Shown here in pieces: positions 7,290 through 14,784 of a DNA stretch of 64,000 bases. Position 1 is the first letter of the stretch. Each line of letters starts with the position of its first letter. Position numbers and translations under genes: made by a program. The notes under the pieces are model-generated. The model saw only the letters and a program-made list of their open reading frames with translations. It ran no database searches and was not told the origin of the DNA. This DNA comes from Kutzneria viridogrisea (GTDB lineage: Bacteria; Actinomycetota; Actinomycetes; Mycobacteriales; Pseudonocardiaceae): contig JACJID010000002.1 of NCBI GenBank assembly GCA_014138725.1, positions 1,254,001-1,318,000 of the forward strand. The letters run 5' to 3'.

Positions 7290-7475
7290 TCACACTGGGC
7301 TGTGGCCGTCTCGGTCGGCCAGGGTCTGCACCTGAACAGACAGGTCGTCGAGGCCTTCGCGAACGAGCACCTCCAGGCGATCAATGCGGCGGGTGATGGT
7401 GCCGACGGTGCAGGCCGTGACGAGGGCACCGGTAGCGGCGACCAGGAGGCCGAGCGCCGTGGTGTCTGTCGACAT
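7290..7475 (-). CDS. small single-span membrane protein
   Basis: A 61-residue protein. The ATG at 7,475 has a GAAGGGA ribosome-binding site and is chosen over the 40-residue upstream extension. One membrane helix (ALGLLVAATGALVTACTVGTI) is followed by a charged, coiled-coil-like tail (IDRLEVLVREGLDDLSVQVQ). It lies on the strand of the putative repressor and downstream of it, so it may be expressed in the lysogen. Superinfection exclusion would fit but is inference only. Confidence 0.55.
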   Translation of the reverse strand: MSTDTTALGLLVAATGALVTACTVGTITRRIDRLEVLVREGLDDLSVQVQTLADRDGHSPV

Positions 7476-7608
7476 GCGAGGTCCCTTCGTGTGCGCCGCC
7501 CGCCGGGTCGCGGGATGTTGAACAGGCAACCTGCCCATCTTCACCATGCATCCGGGATCGTGCATAACCAGGTAGCCCAGACGGCGTGTCACCACCCATT
7601 CGAGTGAG

Positions 7609-8013
7609 TCAGGGCGCGGTATCGTCCACTACGGACAGTACGTAATCCAGGTACGCGCCGCGGCTCCCTGTCGCCCGGTACACCTCCCGCAGCCAGCGCT
7701 CGTGAAACGTGGTCACGTCTGCTCCGGTCGTCCGGCCGGTGAGCATCTGTTCTAACGCTGTCGCCGCGTCCGGGCGCCCGGCCTCACGCAATTGATCCGG
7801 GGAGACGCCCACGACCAGCGCCATCCTCGCGATCGTCGCCGGTCGGCCCCCCTTCGCCTCGACACGTCGCCCCTCGACCGTCCAGTAACCGGTTTCGTTG
7901 GCTTGCCAGGTTCCTGAGTTGATCCCGGCGAGGTCCGCCGCCGCGTGCCAACTCAGTCCCTGCGCGTCGCGAGCTGCTGCCAGCAGCTGCCGCCAGGGCA
8001 TCGTGTCCACCAT
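7609..8013 (-). CDS. HTH regulator, probable prophage repressor
   Basis: A 134-residue protein with an N-terminal helix-turn-helix of the Cro/C1 type (WRQLLAAARDAQGLSWHAAADLAGINSGTWQANE at about residues 7-40, where a recognition helix would sit in INSGTWQANE). A second helical part (ARMALVVGVSPDQLREAGR) follows. It is divergent from the HTH gene at 8,138, the standard arrangement of a temperate switch, and it is the only regulator pointing back towards the integrase end. The start codon lies six bases after a TAGGCT -10-like element, so the message would be leaderless. Repressor identity is inferred from arrangement, not from sequence similarity. Confidence 0.65.
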   Translation of the reverse strand: MVDTMPWRQLLAAARDAQGLSWHAAADLAGINSGTWQANETGYWTVEGRRVEAKGGRPATIARMALVVGVSPDQLREAGRPDAATALEQMLTGRTTGADVTTFHERWLREVYRATGSRGAYLDYVLSVVDDTAP

Positions 8014-8137
8014 GGACGCAGCCTAGTGTGAATTTCTGTTAACGGGTGTGTCATGGGTCACCCGATCCAGCGTTCTGGGCGCGTATTGAGCACAACTCGC
8101 CTAGCGCCGCCCCGAATTTCTGCCTAGGTTCCGTTCC
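8014..8137. promoter_or_regulatory. divergent switch region with paired leaderless promoters and repeated operator-like sequence
   Basis: The 124 bp between the two HTH genes carry a minus-strand TAGGCT (8,020-8,025) six bases before the ATG at 8,013 and a plus-strand TAGGTT (8,125-8,130) seven bases before the ATG at 8,138. The 9-mer GAATTTCTG occurs twice, at 8,030-8,038 and 8,114-8,122, each next to a -10 element, and a close version (GATTTCTG on the opposite strand) sits in the 5,995-6,022 promoter. These are good operator candidates for one or both regulators. Confidence 0.55.
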
Positions 8138-8518
8138 ATGGCCACCACGAGCCGCGCCAGGCGAGCGCCCCTCCACCACGACCCTGAGGCCGTGCGCTGG
8201 GTGCGTGAGCGGTCCGGGTGGACGCAGGCATACACCGCGGAAATGCTCGACATCACGCCCGCGTACCTGTGCGAGATCGAGTCAGGCAAGCGCTCCGCGC
8301 CACCCCGGCTACTGCTCAAGCTCGCCGACCTCGTCAAGTGCCCCGTGGCGATCCTGGAGGCCCACCGCGACCCCACCGCCCACGCGGCGGCGCTCCACGC
8401 GCTCGCTGACCTCATCGTGGAACACCCCGCGCTGCTGACCGCGGACACCTACCTGCGGGCGCTGAGCCTGGACCTGCCGCGGCTACCCGAGCTGCCCCGG
8501 CAGGTGGTGGCCTCATGA
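8138..8518 (+). CDS. XRE-family HTH regulator, Cro-like candidate
   Basis: A 126-residue protein with a clear XRE helix-turn-helix at about residues 18-68: VRWVRERSGWTQAYTAEML, then ITPAYLCEIESGKR (recognition helix), then PPRLLLKLADLVKC. The C-terminal half is helical. It heads the rightward operon and is divergent from the other HTH gene. A Cro-like or early-activator role follows from that position. It starts seven bases after TAGGTT, so it is probably translated from a leaderless message. Confidence 0.8.
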   Translation: MATTSRARRAPLHHDPEAVRWVRERSGWTQAYTAEMLDITPAYLCEIESGKRSAPPRLLLKLADLVKCPVAILEAHRDPTAHAAALHALADLIVEHPALLTADTYLRALSLDLPRLPELPRQVVAS

Positions 8519-8575
8519 TCGGCCCGCACACGCGCGGCCTGTCGGCGAGTAACCCCTCTCCTCGCCCGGCCGCGC

Positions 8576-8619
8576 CACGGGGCGATGCCCTGGCCCCGAC
8601 CAGTTGGCATCGCCCCGTG
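8576..8619 (+). terminator. long GC-rich hairpin after the Cro-like gene
   Basis: CACGGGGCGATGCC (8,576-8,589) pairs perfectly with GGCATCGCCCCGTG (8,606-8,619), a 14-bp stem with a 16-base loop. No T-tract follows. It may attenuate transcription into the replication genes or be an RNA stability element. Confidence 0.5.
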
Positions 8620-8675
8620 TCCGCCATCCCCGTTTCCCGTGCCCTGCCAGGATGCCACATCTCAAGGCACGGACC

Positions 8676-8999
8676 GTGAGCACCCCGACAGATGATCCAG
8701 GGTGGTCCCCGGCCATGGCCGACCTCGTCGCCGAGGCACTGAAACTCGTTGCAGGACAGGGCATCCAGTTCTGGTTCGGGTGTCTCGGTGAAAATGAGGG
8801 TTTCACACGTGCAGGCGCGGGCCGACTCTCCGGAGCCGAGCGAACCGCGATCGAAAACGCTTGGCGCGCGGGCATGGTCACCGTTGAACCGCCGCCGCGT
8901 CCCTACACCCGGCCCCGAACTGCGCGACTAACCGCGCACGGCCGCCGCTGGATGCGCGCCCGAGCCAGTAGCGCCGTCGCCCCGCAGCCCGGTGCCTGA
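8676..8999 (+). CDS. small phage protein with winged-helix-like end
   Basis: A 107-residue protein. The GTG at 8,676 is chosen because CAAGG lies upstream; an ATG at 8,652 is possible. The middle has an alternating pattern (GAGRLSGAERTAIENAWRAGMVTVE) and the end TARLTAHGRRWMRARA resembles the last strand and helix of small winged-helix phage proteins. No firm function. Confidence 0.5.
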   Translation: MSTPTDDPGWSPAMADLVAEALKLVAGQGIQFWFGCLGENEGFTRAGAGRLSGAERTAIENAWRAGMVTVEPPPRPYTRPRTARLTAHGRRWMRARASSAVAPQPGA

Positions 9000-9042
9000 A
9001 TACCACTCCGATCCCCACGTCATCCCCGTGTGAGGAGTACCC

Positions 9043-9447
9043 GTGCCCCTAACTGACCCCCAACCGCCTCAGTCCACCGCCCAGGCCGCGGCATTCCGCA
9101 CCCTGGCAACGATGATCGAGACATGCCCCGAGGCCGCCGCGTCCCCCGGATACGCGTCCAACCTGTTTTTGTGGTGGGCCAGCCGCGGCGAGGAATTCGC
9201 GACGATCGCCCGCGCAGGACGCGAGCACGGCGCACACGTGGTGCTCACGGTCTACCCGGACACGTGCGTGCTCGGCCTGTCCTGGGGACCTGTCAGCGTG
9301 CACGCGATCACCGAGCGGTCCCGAGTGTGCGTGTGCGACCCGGAATCCCTTGTGGCAGTACCGATGCCGGAGATCACCGGGCATGTCGATCACGTCGCCT
9401 GGGAATGCCCCCCGGTGACCGCAGTACCCGCCGCGGCGAGCGCGTAA
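9043..9447 (+). CDS. hypothetical phage protein
   Basis: A 134-residue protein of unknown function starting at a GTG with GAGGAG upstream. The N-terminal half is helical, and the rest alternates short strands (HVVLTVYPDTCVLGLSWG). It forms a tight operon with the next gene through a TAATG overlap. Confidence 0.55.
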   Translation: MPLTDPQPPQSTAQAAAFRTLATMIETCPEAAASPGYASNLFLWWASRGEEFATIARAGREHGAHVVLTVYPDTCVLGLSWGPVSVHAITERSRVCVCDPESLVAVPMPEITGHVDHVAWECPPVTAVPAAASA

Positions 9448-9926
9448 TGGCGTCACGCCCCGACCCTGCCGCCGACGAGATCGAGTGCGCCGAGGTGTTC
9501 GCCAGACTCGGCGACGACCGGCGAGCCGGACGGTACAGGGATGCTGTCCGATCACTACTGGACTACCTGCACTCGGAGCCAGACAACAGCGCCGGACGCC
9601 GCCTCGAACTGCTCCTGTCGATCGGGTCCCTGGTGACCGCTGATGCGCTGCGTGCACGCATCCCCGCACGCAGCCCCGCGCCTGGCGAATTCTGGTCCCT
9701 GCAACCGGTCACGGTCGACGCCGAGGAAACCTCGTCCCCGGACGATGTCGCCGCGCTGCGGGCGCTGGTGGCCGAACTGAACGGCGATCACTCCGCCGCC
9801 CTGGACGTCATCGCCGCCCACCTAGCAGTGACCGGCCCTGAGGGAATCCTGCCCCTACTCGGGTCCATGGTGTCCCTGTACGTCGCCACAGTGGACGGTG
9901 ACCTTCCGTGCTCGCAACGCTCGTGA
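9447..9926 (+). CDS. hypothetical phage protein
   Basis: A 159-residue, largely helical protein whose ATG overlaps the previous stop (TAATG). Two helical repeats rich in Asp, Ala and Leu can be seen (DAVRSLLDYLHSEPDNSAGR and DDVAALRALVAELNGDHSAA). No known motif. Confidence 0.55.
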   Translation: MASRPDPAADEIECAEVFARLGDDRRAGRYRDAVRSLLDYLHSEPDNSAGRRLELLLSIGSLVTADALRARIPARSPAPGEFWSLQPVTVDAEETSSPDDVAALRALVAELNGDHSAALDVIAAHLAVTGPEGILPLLGSMVSLYVATVDGDLPCSQRS

Positions 9927-10096
9927 TCGTGTTCCTGGGTCTGGGAAATGTCGGCCTGTTCTGGTTCGCGCTGCGTGCGATGCGGCGGGCAGCGCGAACC
10001 GCAGACCAGATCCTCGCCGAGGAGCTGGGCCACCGCGGCGCACACGCACGCTACGACCGCGAGCTAGCGGAGTGGCGGCGCTCCCTCGGCCAGTAG
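9908..10096 (+). CDS. small membrane protein
   Basis: A 62-residue protein with one N-terminal membrane helix (MLATLVIVFLGLGNVGLFWF) followed by a basic, charged helix (RAMRRAARTADQILAEELG). It overlaps the previous gene by 19 bp. Function unknown; early-region membrane proteins of phages often act on host cell envelope or exclusion. Confidence 0.5.
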   Translation: MLATLVIVFLGLGNVGLFWFALRAMRRAARTADQILAEELGHRGAHARYDRELAEWRRSLGQ

Positions 10097-10148
10097 ACCG
10101 CGGTCACCGACCAGCATCATCGACCAGCGACACGAAGGAACCGCTTAC

Positions 10149-10511
10149 GTGACAGAGAACTGCGTTCAGGACAAGAACACTGAGGCGGTCACCGAGCCGC
10201 GTGACTTCGGAGCTTTCCTGCTCGATGTCAACCGCGGCGAATCCCATCGGGAACTCTCGCAGGGCCTCGCGGACCTCGTCGCGGCCGTGATCCGCACCGG
10301 CAAGCCAGGGACCCTCACCTACACCGTGCGAGTCGAGCCCGCCAGCGGCAACGACGCCATCGTCACGGTCACAGACAAGATCGGCGGCAAGACCCCCGAG
10401 GGGGAACGGCGAACGTCGATCTTCTACGTGGACAACAGCAGCAACTCGCTGGTGCGCCACAACCCATATCAGGAATCACTGTTCGGAATCAACGGAGACA
10501 ACAACTCATGA
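10149..10511 (+). CDS. hypothetical protein upstream of DUF2303 gene
   Basis: A 120-residue acidic protein starting at a GTG. The middle part is strand-rich (GTLTYTVRVEPASGNDAIV) and the end is Asn/Ser-rich. Its stop overlaps the DUF2303 start (ATGA), so the two products probably act together or are made in a fixed ratio. No known family recognised. Confidence 0.6.
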   Translation: MTENCVQDKNTEAVTEPRDFGAFLLDVNRGESHRELSQGLADLVAAVIRTGKPGTLTYTVRVEPASGNDAIVTVTDKIGGKTPEGERRTSIFYVDNSSNSLVRHNPYQESLFGINGDNNS

Positions 10512-11356
10512 CCACCACCACACACACCGACGCTGAGGCGATCGCGAACCTCGGGCGACGGGCCGCTGAGGTCACCCCCTACCCCCTCACCCCGGCAACC
10601 TCGCTGGCCGTCACGCGCACCCAGTACGAGGAGAACATCACCGTCCGGAACCTGGAAAAGTACCTGCCGCAGCCGACGCGGCCCCGCGGCTCGGTCACGC
10701 TCACCACCCCCGGCGACTTCGTGTCCTACGTCAACCGCCTCGCCGACGTGGACACGACGACCGTATGGGCCGACGAGGACAGGCAGCGGCTGACCGCCGT
10801 CCTCAACGACCACTCTGGCAAGGACATGGCAGGCTGGCGCGACCACACCGTCACCCTGTCGCTGCGCGCTGACGACGACTGGCGTCGCTGGATGAACAAC
10901 ACCGGGTGCCTGTACACGCAGCACGAATTCGCCGAGCTGATCGAGGAACTCTCGCACACGATCGTGTCCCCCACGGGGGCTGACCTCCTGGAGATCGTCA
11001 GCACGTTCCGGGCGACTCGGAGCAGCGAGTTCGCCTCTGGTGTCCGCCTCGACAACGGCGACGTACAACTGGCCTACACCACGGAAACGACCGCGTCCGC
11101 GGGCCGCAAGGGCACCATTGAGGTTCCCTCGGAATTCAGGTTGGCCGTCACCCCGTACGCGGGTATCGATGCGCGCATGGTCACCGCCCGGCTGCGGTAC
11201 CGGATCGAACACGGCACCCTGCGCATCGGCTACACCATCGTGAGGCCCGAACAGATGGCACACGCCGTGTTCGGTGAGATCGTGGACCAGGTCCGCGAGG
11301 CTCTCGATGGCATCACCGTGTATTCCGGTCACGCGCCGATCGCGTTGAACATCTGA
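10508..11356 (+). CDS. DUF2303 family (YfdQ-like) phage protein
   Basis: A 282-residue protein matching the DUF2303 layout: an early VRNLEKYLPQPTRPRG segment, then TTPGDFVSYVNRLAD, a central DDDWRRWMNNTG region, EFAELIEEL, and the C-terminal VTARLRYRIEHGTLRIGY part. The family is common in phage recombination/replication regions, but its biochemical role is not established. Position before nuclease and ssDNA-binding genes fits a recombination accessory. Confidence 0.8.
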   Translation: MTTTTHTDAEAIANLGRRAAEVTPYPLTPATSLAVTRTQYEENITVRNLEKYLPQPTRPRGSVTLTTPGDFVSYVNRLADVDTTTVWADEDRQRLTAVLNDHSGKDMAGWRDHTVTLSLRADDDWRRWMNNTGCLYTQHEFAELIEELSHTIVSPTGADLLEIVSTFRATRSSEFASGVRLDNGDVQLAYTTETTASAGRKGTIEVPSEFRLAVTPYAGIDARMVTARLRYRIEHGTLRIGYTIVRPEQMAHAVFGEIVDQVREALDGITVYSGHAPIALNI

Positions 11357-11358
11357 CC

Positions 11359-11829
11359 ATGACAGCACCTGGCCGCGATCAGGCGGCACGCGGCGCCGGG
11401 CACGGTACCCTCGCGGGCCGTGTCCGGCATCGTCGCGACAACACGCCGCCCTGCCCGGAATGCTGCGACGCACACAACGACCACCGCAGGGCGTGGCGAG
11501 TGTCCGCCGAACGAACGCGCGCCTTGCTCGTGCCCGTCGACACGCTGACCGCGCTGCTCGCCGGAGGGGATGCCGTGTCACTGCTGCCCGGGGTATTGGG
11601 GCAACAGACCGTTGCAGCGCTGCGGGCGCGCGGGAACCGATGCTCTGCAAGGGGCGGTGACGATGTCTCCGAAACGGCAGTGCAGCAAGAAGCGCTACGC
11701 GACGAAGGCGGCAGCGATGGCAGCGCTGCTGAGGATTCCATTGCGGCGGAACGAGGTTCGAGTGTACCGGTGCGGCAAACACTCACAGCAGACATGGCAC
11801 CTGACGAGCCGACCGAGGTTGGGGGGTAA
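11359..11829 (+). CDS. hypothetical protein with CPEC motif (C-terminal extent doubtful)
   Basis: The 156-residue frame starts with a conserved-looking segment (GRVRHRRDNTPPCPECCDAHNDHRR), similar to short phage proteins that carry a Cys cluster after a Gly/Arg-rich stretch. From about residue 100 it overlaps the zinc-ribbon gene at 11,663 in another frame. In that overlap the third-codon-position base choice favours the other frame, so the real C-terminus of this protein may be unselected read-through. Confidence 0.5.
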   Translation: MTAPGRDQAARGAGHGTLAGRVRHRRDNTPPCPECCDAHNDHRRAWRVSAERTRALLVPVDTLTALLAGGDAVSLLPGVLGQQTVAALRARGNRCSARGGDDVSETAVQQEALRDEGGSDGSAAEDSIAAERGSSVPVRQTLTADMAPDEPTEVGG

Positions 11830-11836
11830 CCGTTGA
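11663..11836 (+). CDS. small basic zinc-binding-like protein
   Basis: A 57-residue basic protein (MSPKRQCSKKRYATKAAAM, then VRVYRCGKHSQQTWHLTSR). The spaced Cys and His residues and the YRC...WHLTSR ending are typical of very small phage proteins with a zinc-ribbon-like fold. GGGGCGGTGACG precedes the ATG. It overlaps the frame at 11,359 and the TTG start of the next gene. Confidence 0.6.
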   Translation: MSPKRQCSKKRYATKAAAMAALLRIPLRRNEVRVYRCGKHSQQTWHLTSRPRLGGNR

Positions 11837-12213
11837 CCGCGACACACGTTGACGGCGTAGAGGTCATCGCGGACGAGCCGACGCGCTCCGCGTTCAACTC
11901 CCGCGATGGAGAACCCGTTTACTGGAAGCAAAACCGGACGTTGCTCCTCGCTGATGGGCGCACCGTGTACGGCTGCCTGCATTGTGACTACACCAGTCCC
12001 AACGTCCACAGCATCCGCCCCCACCTCAACCGGCACCGCGACCTGAAGCAGCGGCAGAGCGTGGGCGGGGCCGACGACACGCTGTCCCGGATGGTGCGCA
12101 AGCTCGCCGAGGCTGAGGAGATCGCCGACGACCGTGACCGGTGGAAGGCGCGCGCCGTGGCGGCCGAAAAGCAGTTGCGGACCCTGCGGCGTGCGCTGGG
12201 GAACATCTCGTGA
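11833..12213 (+). CDS. C2H2 zinc-finger-like phage protein
   Basis: A 126-residue protein that starts at a TTG overlapping the previous stop (TTGA). Residues about 48-69 read YGCLHCDYTSPNVHSIRPHL plus NRH, a C-x2-C-x12-H-x3-H pattern like a classical C2H2 finger. The C-terminal half is a charged coiled coil (KLAEAEEIADDRDRWKARAV). A DNA- or protein-binding role in the replication operon is plausible. Confidence 0.65.
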   Translation: MTATHVDGVEVIADEPTRSAFNSRDGEPVYWKQNRTLLLADGRTVYGCLHCDYTSPNVHSIRPHLNRHRDLKQRQSVGGADDTLSRMVRKLAEAEEIADDRDRWKARAVAAEKQLRTLRRALGNIS

Positions 12214-12524
12214 CCGCGGACAAGCTCACGACACCAGTGGACTCGGTAGCGGACTGGATCGCCGCCTATCGGCACGCGCACGCCAACGCCGAACAGTGGT
12301 CCGAACTGGCCAACCGCGCCAAGGAAAAGGTCACCGCGGCACTCGGTGACGCCGAGATCGGCACCATCGACGGCAAACCCGCTGTGCGGTACACGATCGT
12401 CCACAAGCGACGGCTCAACACCACCAAACTCCGCGAGCAACACCCCGACCTGGTAGACGCCTTCACTACGCCCGCCGCCGAACGCCGCTTCTCGTTGATC
12501 GACAAGGACAGCCCGGCATCATGA
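12210..12524 (+). CDS. YqaJ-nuclease-tail-like phage recombination accessory
   Basis: A 104-residue protein from a GTG overlapping the previous stop. A helix (WSELANRAKEKVTAALGDAE) is followed by IGTIDGKPAVRYTIVHKRR and LREQHPDLVDAF. This pattern matches the C-terminal subdomain often found after the nuclease domain of YqaJ-type phage exonucleases, here encoded separately. It probably works with the PD-(D/E)XK nuclease at 13,284. Confidence 0.65.
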   Translation: MTADKLTTPVDSVADWIAAYRHAHANAEQWSELANRAKEKVTAALGDAEIGTIDGKPAVRYTIVHKRRLNTTKLREQHPDLVDAFTTPAAERRFSLIDKDSPAS

Positions 12525-13090
12525 CCCACACCGCCCCGCGCGACAACCACGCGCCCCAGACACTGACCGCGCCACCGTTGGCGATGATCACGGTTACCCT
12601 CGCCGACCCCATCGGCTACCGTCAGGTCGACACCGGGGACGGCTACCGGGACGAACCGATCACCCTTGCCTCAGCACTACTTGACAGGCTCGAACACCGG
12701 TTCGCCGCCGACTTCGCCCGGTGGGGCAAGGAGTTGCTCGCTGAGAGGTTGTCCGCGCACATCGACTCGGTTGCCGCTGACATCGTCGCCACCGCCGTGG
12801 ACACCCCCGTACGCCGCACGAACACGTGGGGTGAACCGTGTGGCCCCGAGACCACGGTCCGAGACCTGATCCACAGCGAGGTTCGGTCCTGGCTCACCAC
12901 GACATCCAACGGTGCCGGGCGCCGCGCGGAAACCAACCTGGACACCCTGCTACAGCGGCACGTGCAGCGCGAACTCGGCGGCGAGATGCTCGCTGCCATC
13001 GCGGAGGGCAAAGCCACTGTCCTGGACAGCATCAGTGCTCACGCGTCCGAGGTGTTCACATCAGTGCTGCGTAAGGCGGTCAAGGGATAG
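12521..13090 (+). CDS. hypothetical phage protein
   Basis: A 189-residue helical protein coupled to its neighbours by ATGA-type overlaps on both sides. Visible segments include LDRLEHRFAADFARWGKELL and TTVRDLIHSEVRSWL. No known domain. Position suggests a replication/recombination accessory. Confidence 0.55.
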   Translation: MTHTAPRDNHAPQTLTAPPLAMITVTLADPIGYRQVDTGDGYRDEPITLASALLDRLEHRFAADFARWGKELLAERLSAHIDSVAADIVATAVDTPVRRTNTWGEPCGPETTVRDLIHSEVRSWLTTTSNGAGRRAETNLDTLLQRHVQRELGGEMLAAIAEGKATVLDSISAHASEVFTSVLRKAVKG

Positions 13091-13287
13091 TGATGGCCCG
13101 CACGCACTCTGCGGCTGACGCATGGTCCCGCCTCACTGGGTACATCGCTCTCATGGTCCGTGACGGATCCGACGATGCCGTACAGATCCTCACCTACGCG
13201 CACGAACTCCAGCCCGCAACACGCCTGTTCACGGGCACCGTGGAGCACCTCACCGGACAACGCAACGCAGGACCCACCGCTCCATGA
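13090..13287 (+). CDS. small hypothetical phage protein
   Basis: A 65-residue protein, GTG at 13,090 or ATG at 13,093, overlapping both neighbours. It is helical (AADAWSRLTGYIALMVRDGS) without known motifs. Its tight packing within the operon is the main support. Confidence 0.5.
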   Translation: MMARTHSAADAWSRLTGYIALMVRDGSDDAVQILTYAHELQPATRLFTGTVEHLTGQRNAGPTAP

Positions 13288-14045
13288 TCCTCACCTCGTA
13301 CACCCCCGCGCCCGCCCGCGGTGAACACCGTCTCGCCCCCAGTCTCCGGCAAGTGATCCGCGACGCTGACCGGTACGCCCCCCGCTCACAGCAGCGCGCC
13401 CTCGGCCCCTCAGAGGTGGGTGAGCCGTGCCCCCGGCGCCTGGCCTATCGCCTCCTTGACGCTGAGCGCACCAATTCGGACAGTGACCCGTGGGCCGCGA
13501 TCGTTGGTACAGCCGTACACGCCTGGCTCGCCGCGGCGTTCCTCGGCGCCAACGACCGGCTCGGCCGGATCCGGTACCTCGTGGAAACCCGCCTGGAAAT
13601 CAGGCCAGGGCTGACCGGCTCCTGCGACCTGTACGACGCCGACGAGGCAACCGTGATCGACCACAAGATCCTCGGGCCAACGACGATGAAGGCGTACAGC
13701 CAGAACGGGCCACCGCCCGCGTACCGGGCACAGGCACACCTCTACGGACTCGGCTGGACACGTCTCGGTGTCCCCGTCCGTGACGTGGCGTTGGCGTTCT
13801 ACCCGCGCTCCGGGCTGCTGTCCGGACTCCGAGTATGGTCCGAGCCCTACAACCCCGGCACTGCACAGGCAGCACTCGACCGGCACGATCAGATCCTGGC
13901 CCTCGCCGATGCCCTCGGATGCGAGCACAACCCGACCGCATACCAGCACATTCCGCGGATCCCAGGCCACTCCTGCACCTACTGCCCGTGGCTGCGGCCC
14001 GGACCTGACACCGGGACCGCCTGCCCCGGACACCTCGCCCCCTGA
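13284..14045 (+). CDS. PD-(D/E)XK nuclease, Cas4-like exonuclease
   Basis: A 253-residue nuclease of the Cas4/RecB type. Landmarks: LGPSEVGEPCPRRLAYRLL with the first Cys; AAIVGTAVHAWLAAAF with the motif I His; RPGLTGSCDLYDADEATVIDHKI, giving the D...(D)HK catalytic acid and Lys pair; YRAQAHLYGLGW (the QhxxY motif); and a C-terminal HSCTYCPWLRPG...TACPGH Cys cluster that with the first Cys could hold an iron-sulphur cluster. It would resect DNA ends for phage recombination or replication. Neighbouring YqaJ-tail-like and ssDNA-binding-like genes fit this. Confidence 0.88.
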   Translation: MILTSYTPAPARGEHRLAPSLRQVIRDADRYAPRSQQRALGPSEVGEPCPRRLAYRLLDAERTNSDSDPWAAIVGTAVHAWLAAAFLGANDRLGRIRYLVETRLEIRPGLTGSCDLYDADEATVIDHKILGPTTMKAYSQNGPPPAYRAQAHLYGLGWTRLGVPVRDVALAFYPRSGLLSGLRVWSEPYNPGTAQAALDRHDQILALADALGCEHNPTAYQHIPRIPGHSCTYCPWLRPGPDTGTACPGHLAP

Positions 14046-14063
14046 CACACAAGAGGAGCACTC

Positions 14064-14702
14064 ATGCAGTTGGGACAGTTCACCGAGCGCGAACCTGCAC
14101 AAGGGGATCGACTGTCAGCAAAGGAGAATCTCAACAAGCCGATGATCGTGCTCGTCCGCGAGCACCGGACCGGTATCAAGACTGCCCACAACAGCGACCC
14201 GAACGAGCGCGGCTACAAGCCCGACGGCGGCGACGGCGTACAGGTTGACGTGGCACTGGTCGGCACCAATGAGGTGTACCTCGATGTGCTGTGGATGGCC
14301 GGGGCGATCGTGGACAACCTCGCCCCCTACGTCGGCCAGGCGGTACCGGTCAAGCTCGCCACGGCCACCTCGGCGAAGGGCGCCGCGTACATCACCGTGA
14401 AGGGCCTCGACGGTGCACAGCTCGCGCAGGCACAGCAGTGGGCCGCCGCTAACCCGAACCGTTTCGAGCAGGAACGGGCACAGCGCGCCGCCCAGGCCGC
14501 CGCGGCACCCACCCCCCAGGTGCCCGGGGCACCAGCCGCCCCGCCCGCCTGGGCCGCACCTGCGCCCGCTGCGACACCTCCGCCAGCAGCCCCGGCGGCA
14601 CCCCCGGCGGCCACCGGTGCCCCTGCGGCGGCCCTCCAGGACCCGGCCGTGCAAGCACTGCTCGCGCAACTCGCGGGCGGGCAGCTCCCACCGGCCCAGT
14701 AG
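14064..14702 (+). CDS. probable single-stranded-DNA-binding-like phage protein
   Basis: A 212-residue protein preceded by AAGAGGAGC. The first 130 residues look like an OB-type fold with alternating strands (PMIVLVREHRTGIK, VQVDVALVGTNEVYLDVLW, VGQAVPVKLATATSAKG). The remaining 80 residues are a disordered Ala/Pro-rich tail. This organisation, between a Cas4-like nuclease and a primase-helicase, suggests an ssDNA-binding protein. I see no acidic SSB tip at the C-terminus, so the assignment stays tentative. Confidence 0.55.
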   Translation: MQLGQFTEREPAQGDRLSAKENLNKPMIVLVREHRTGIKTAHNSDPNERGYKPDGGDGVQVDVALVGTNEVYLDVLWMAGAIVDNLAPYVGQAVPVKLATATSAKGAAYITVKGLDGAQLAQAQQWAAANPNRFEQERAQRAAQAAAAPTPQVPGAPAAPPAWAAPAPAATPPPAAPAAPPAATGAPAAALQDPAVQALLAQLAGGQLPPAQ

Positions 14703-14710
14703 ACGGACAC

Positions 14711-14738
14711 GCCCGGTGCCAGCAGCACGGCACCGGGC
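14711..14738 (+). terminator. hairpin between ssDNA-binding-like gene and primase
   Basis: GCCCGGTGCC and GGCACCGGGC form a perfect 10-bp stem with an 8-base loop, starting eight bases after the stop codon. It has no T-tract. It may lower read-through into the primase-helicase gene. Confidence 0.5.
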
Positions 14739-14784
14739 GCACGCCGCGATGCACCCCTGACCCTGTGCACGATTGGGAGCCCTC

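Noticed and set aside
10469-11782. Minus-strand 437-residue frame opposite the DUF2303 gene
   Set aside because: Antisense shadow of well-supported plus-strand genes in a GC-rich genome.
14711-14738. Attachment-site or origin reading of the perfect 10-bp inverted repeat
   Set aside because: It is a simple GC hairpin just after a stop codon, and it does not recur elsewhere in the window.
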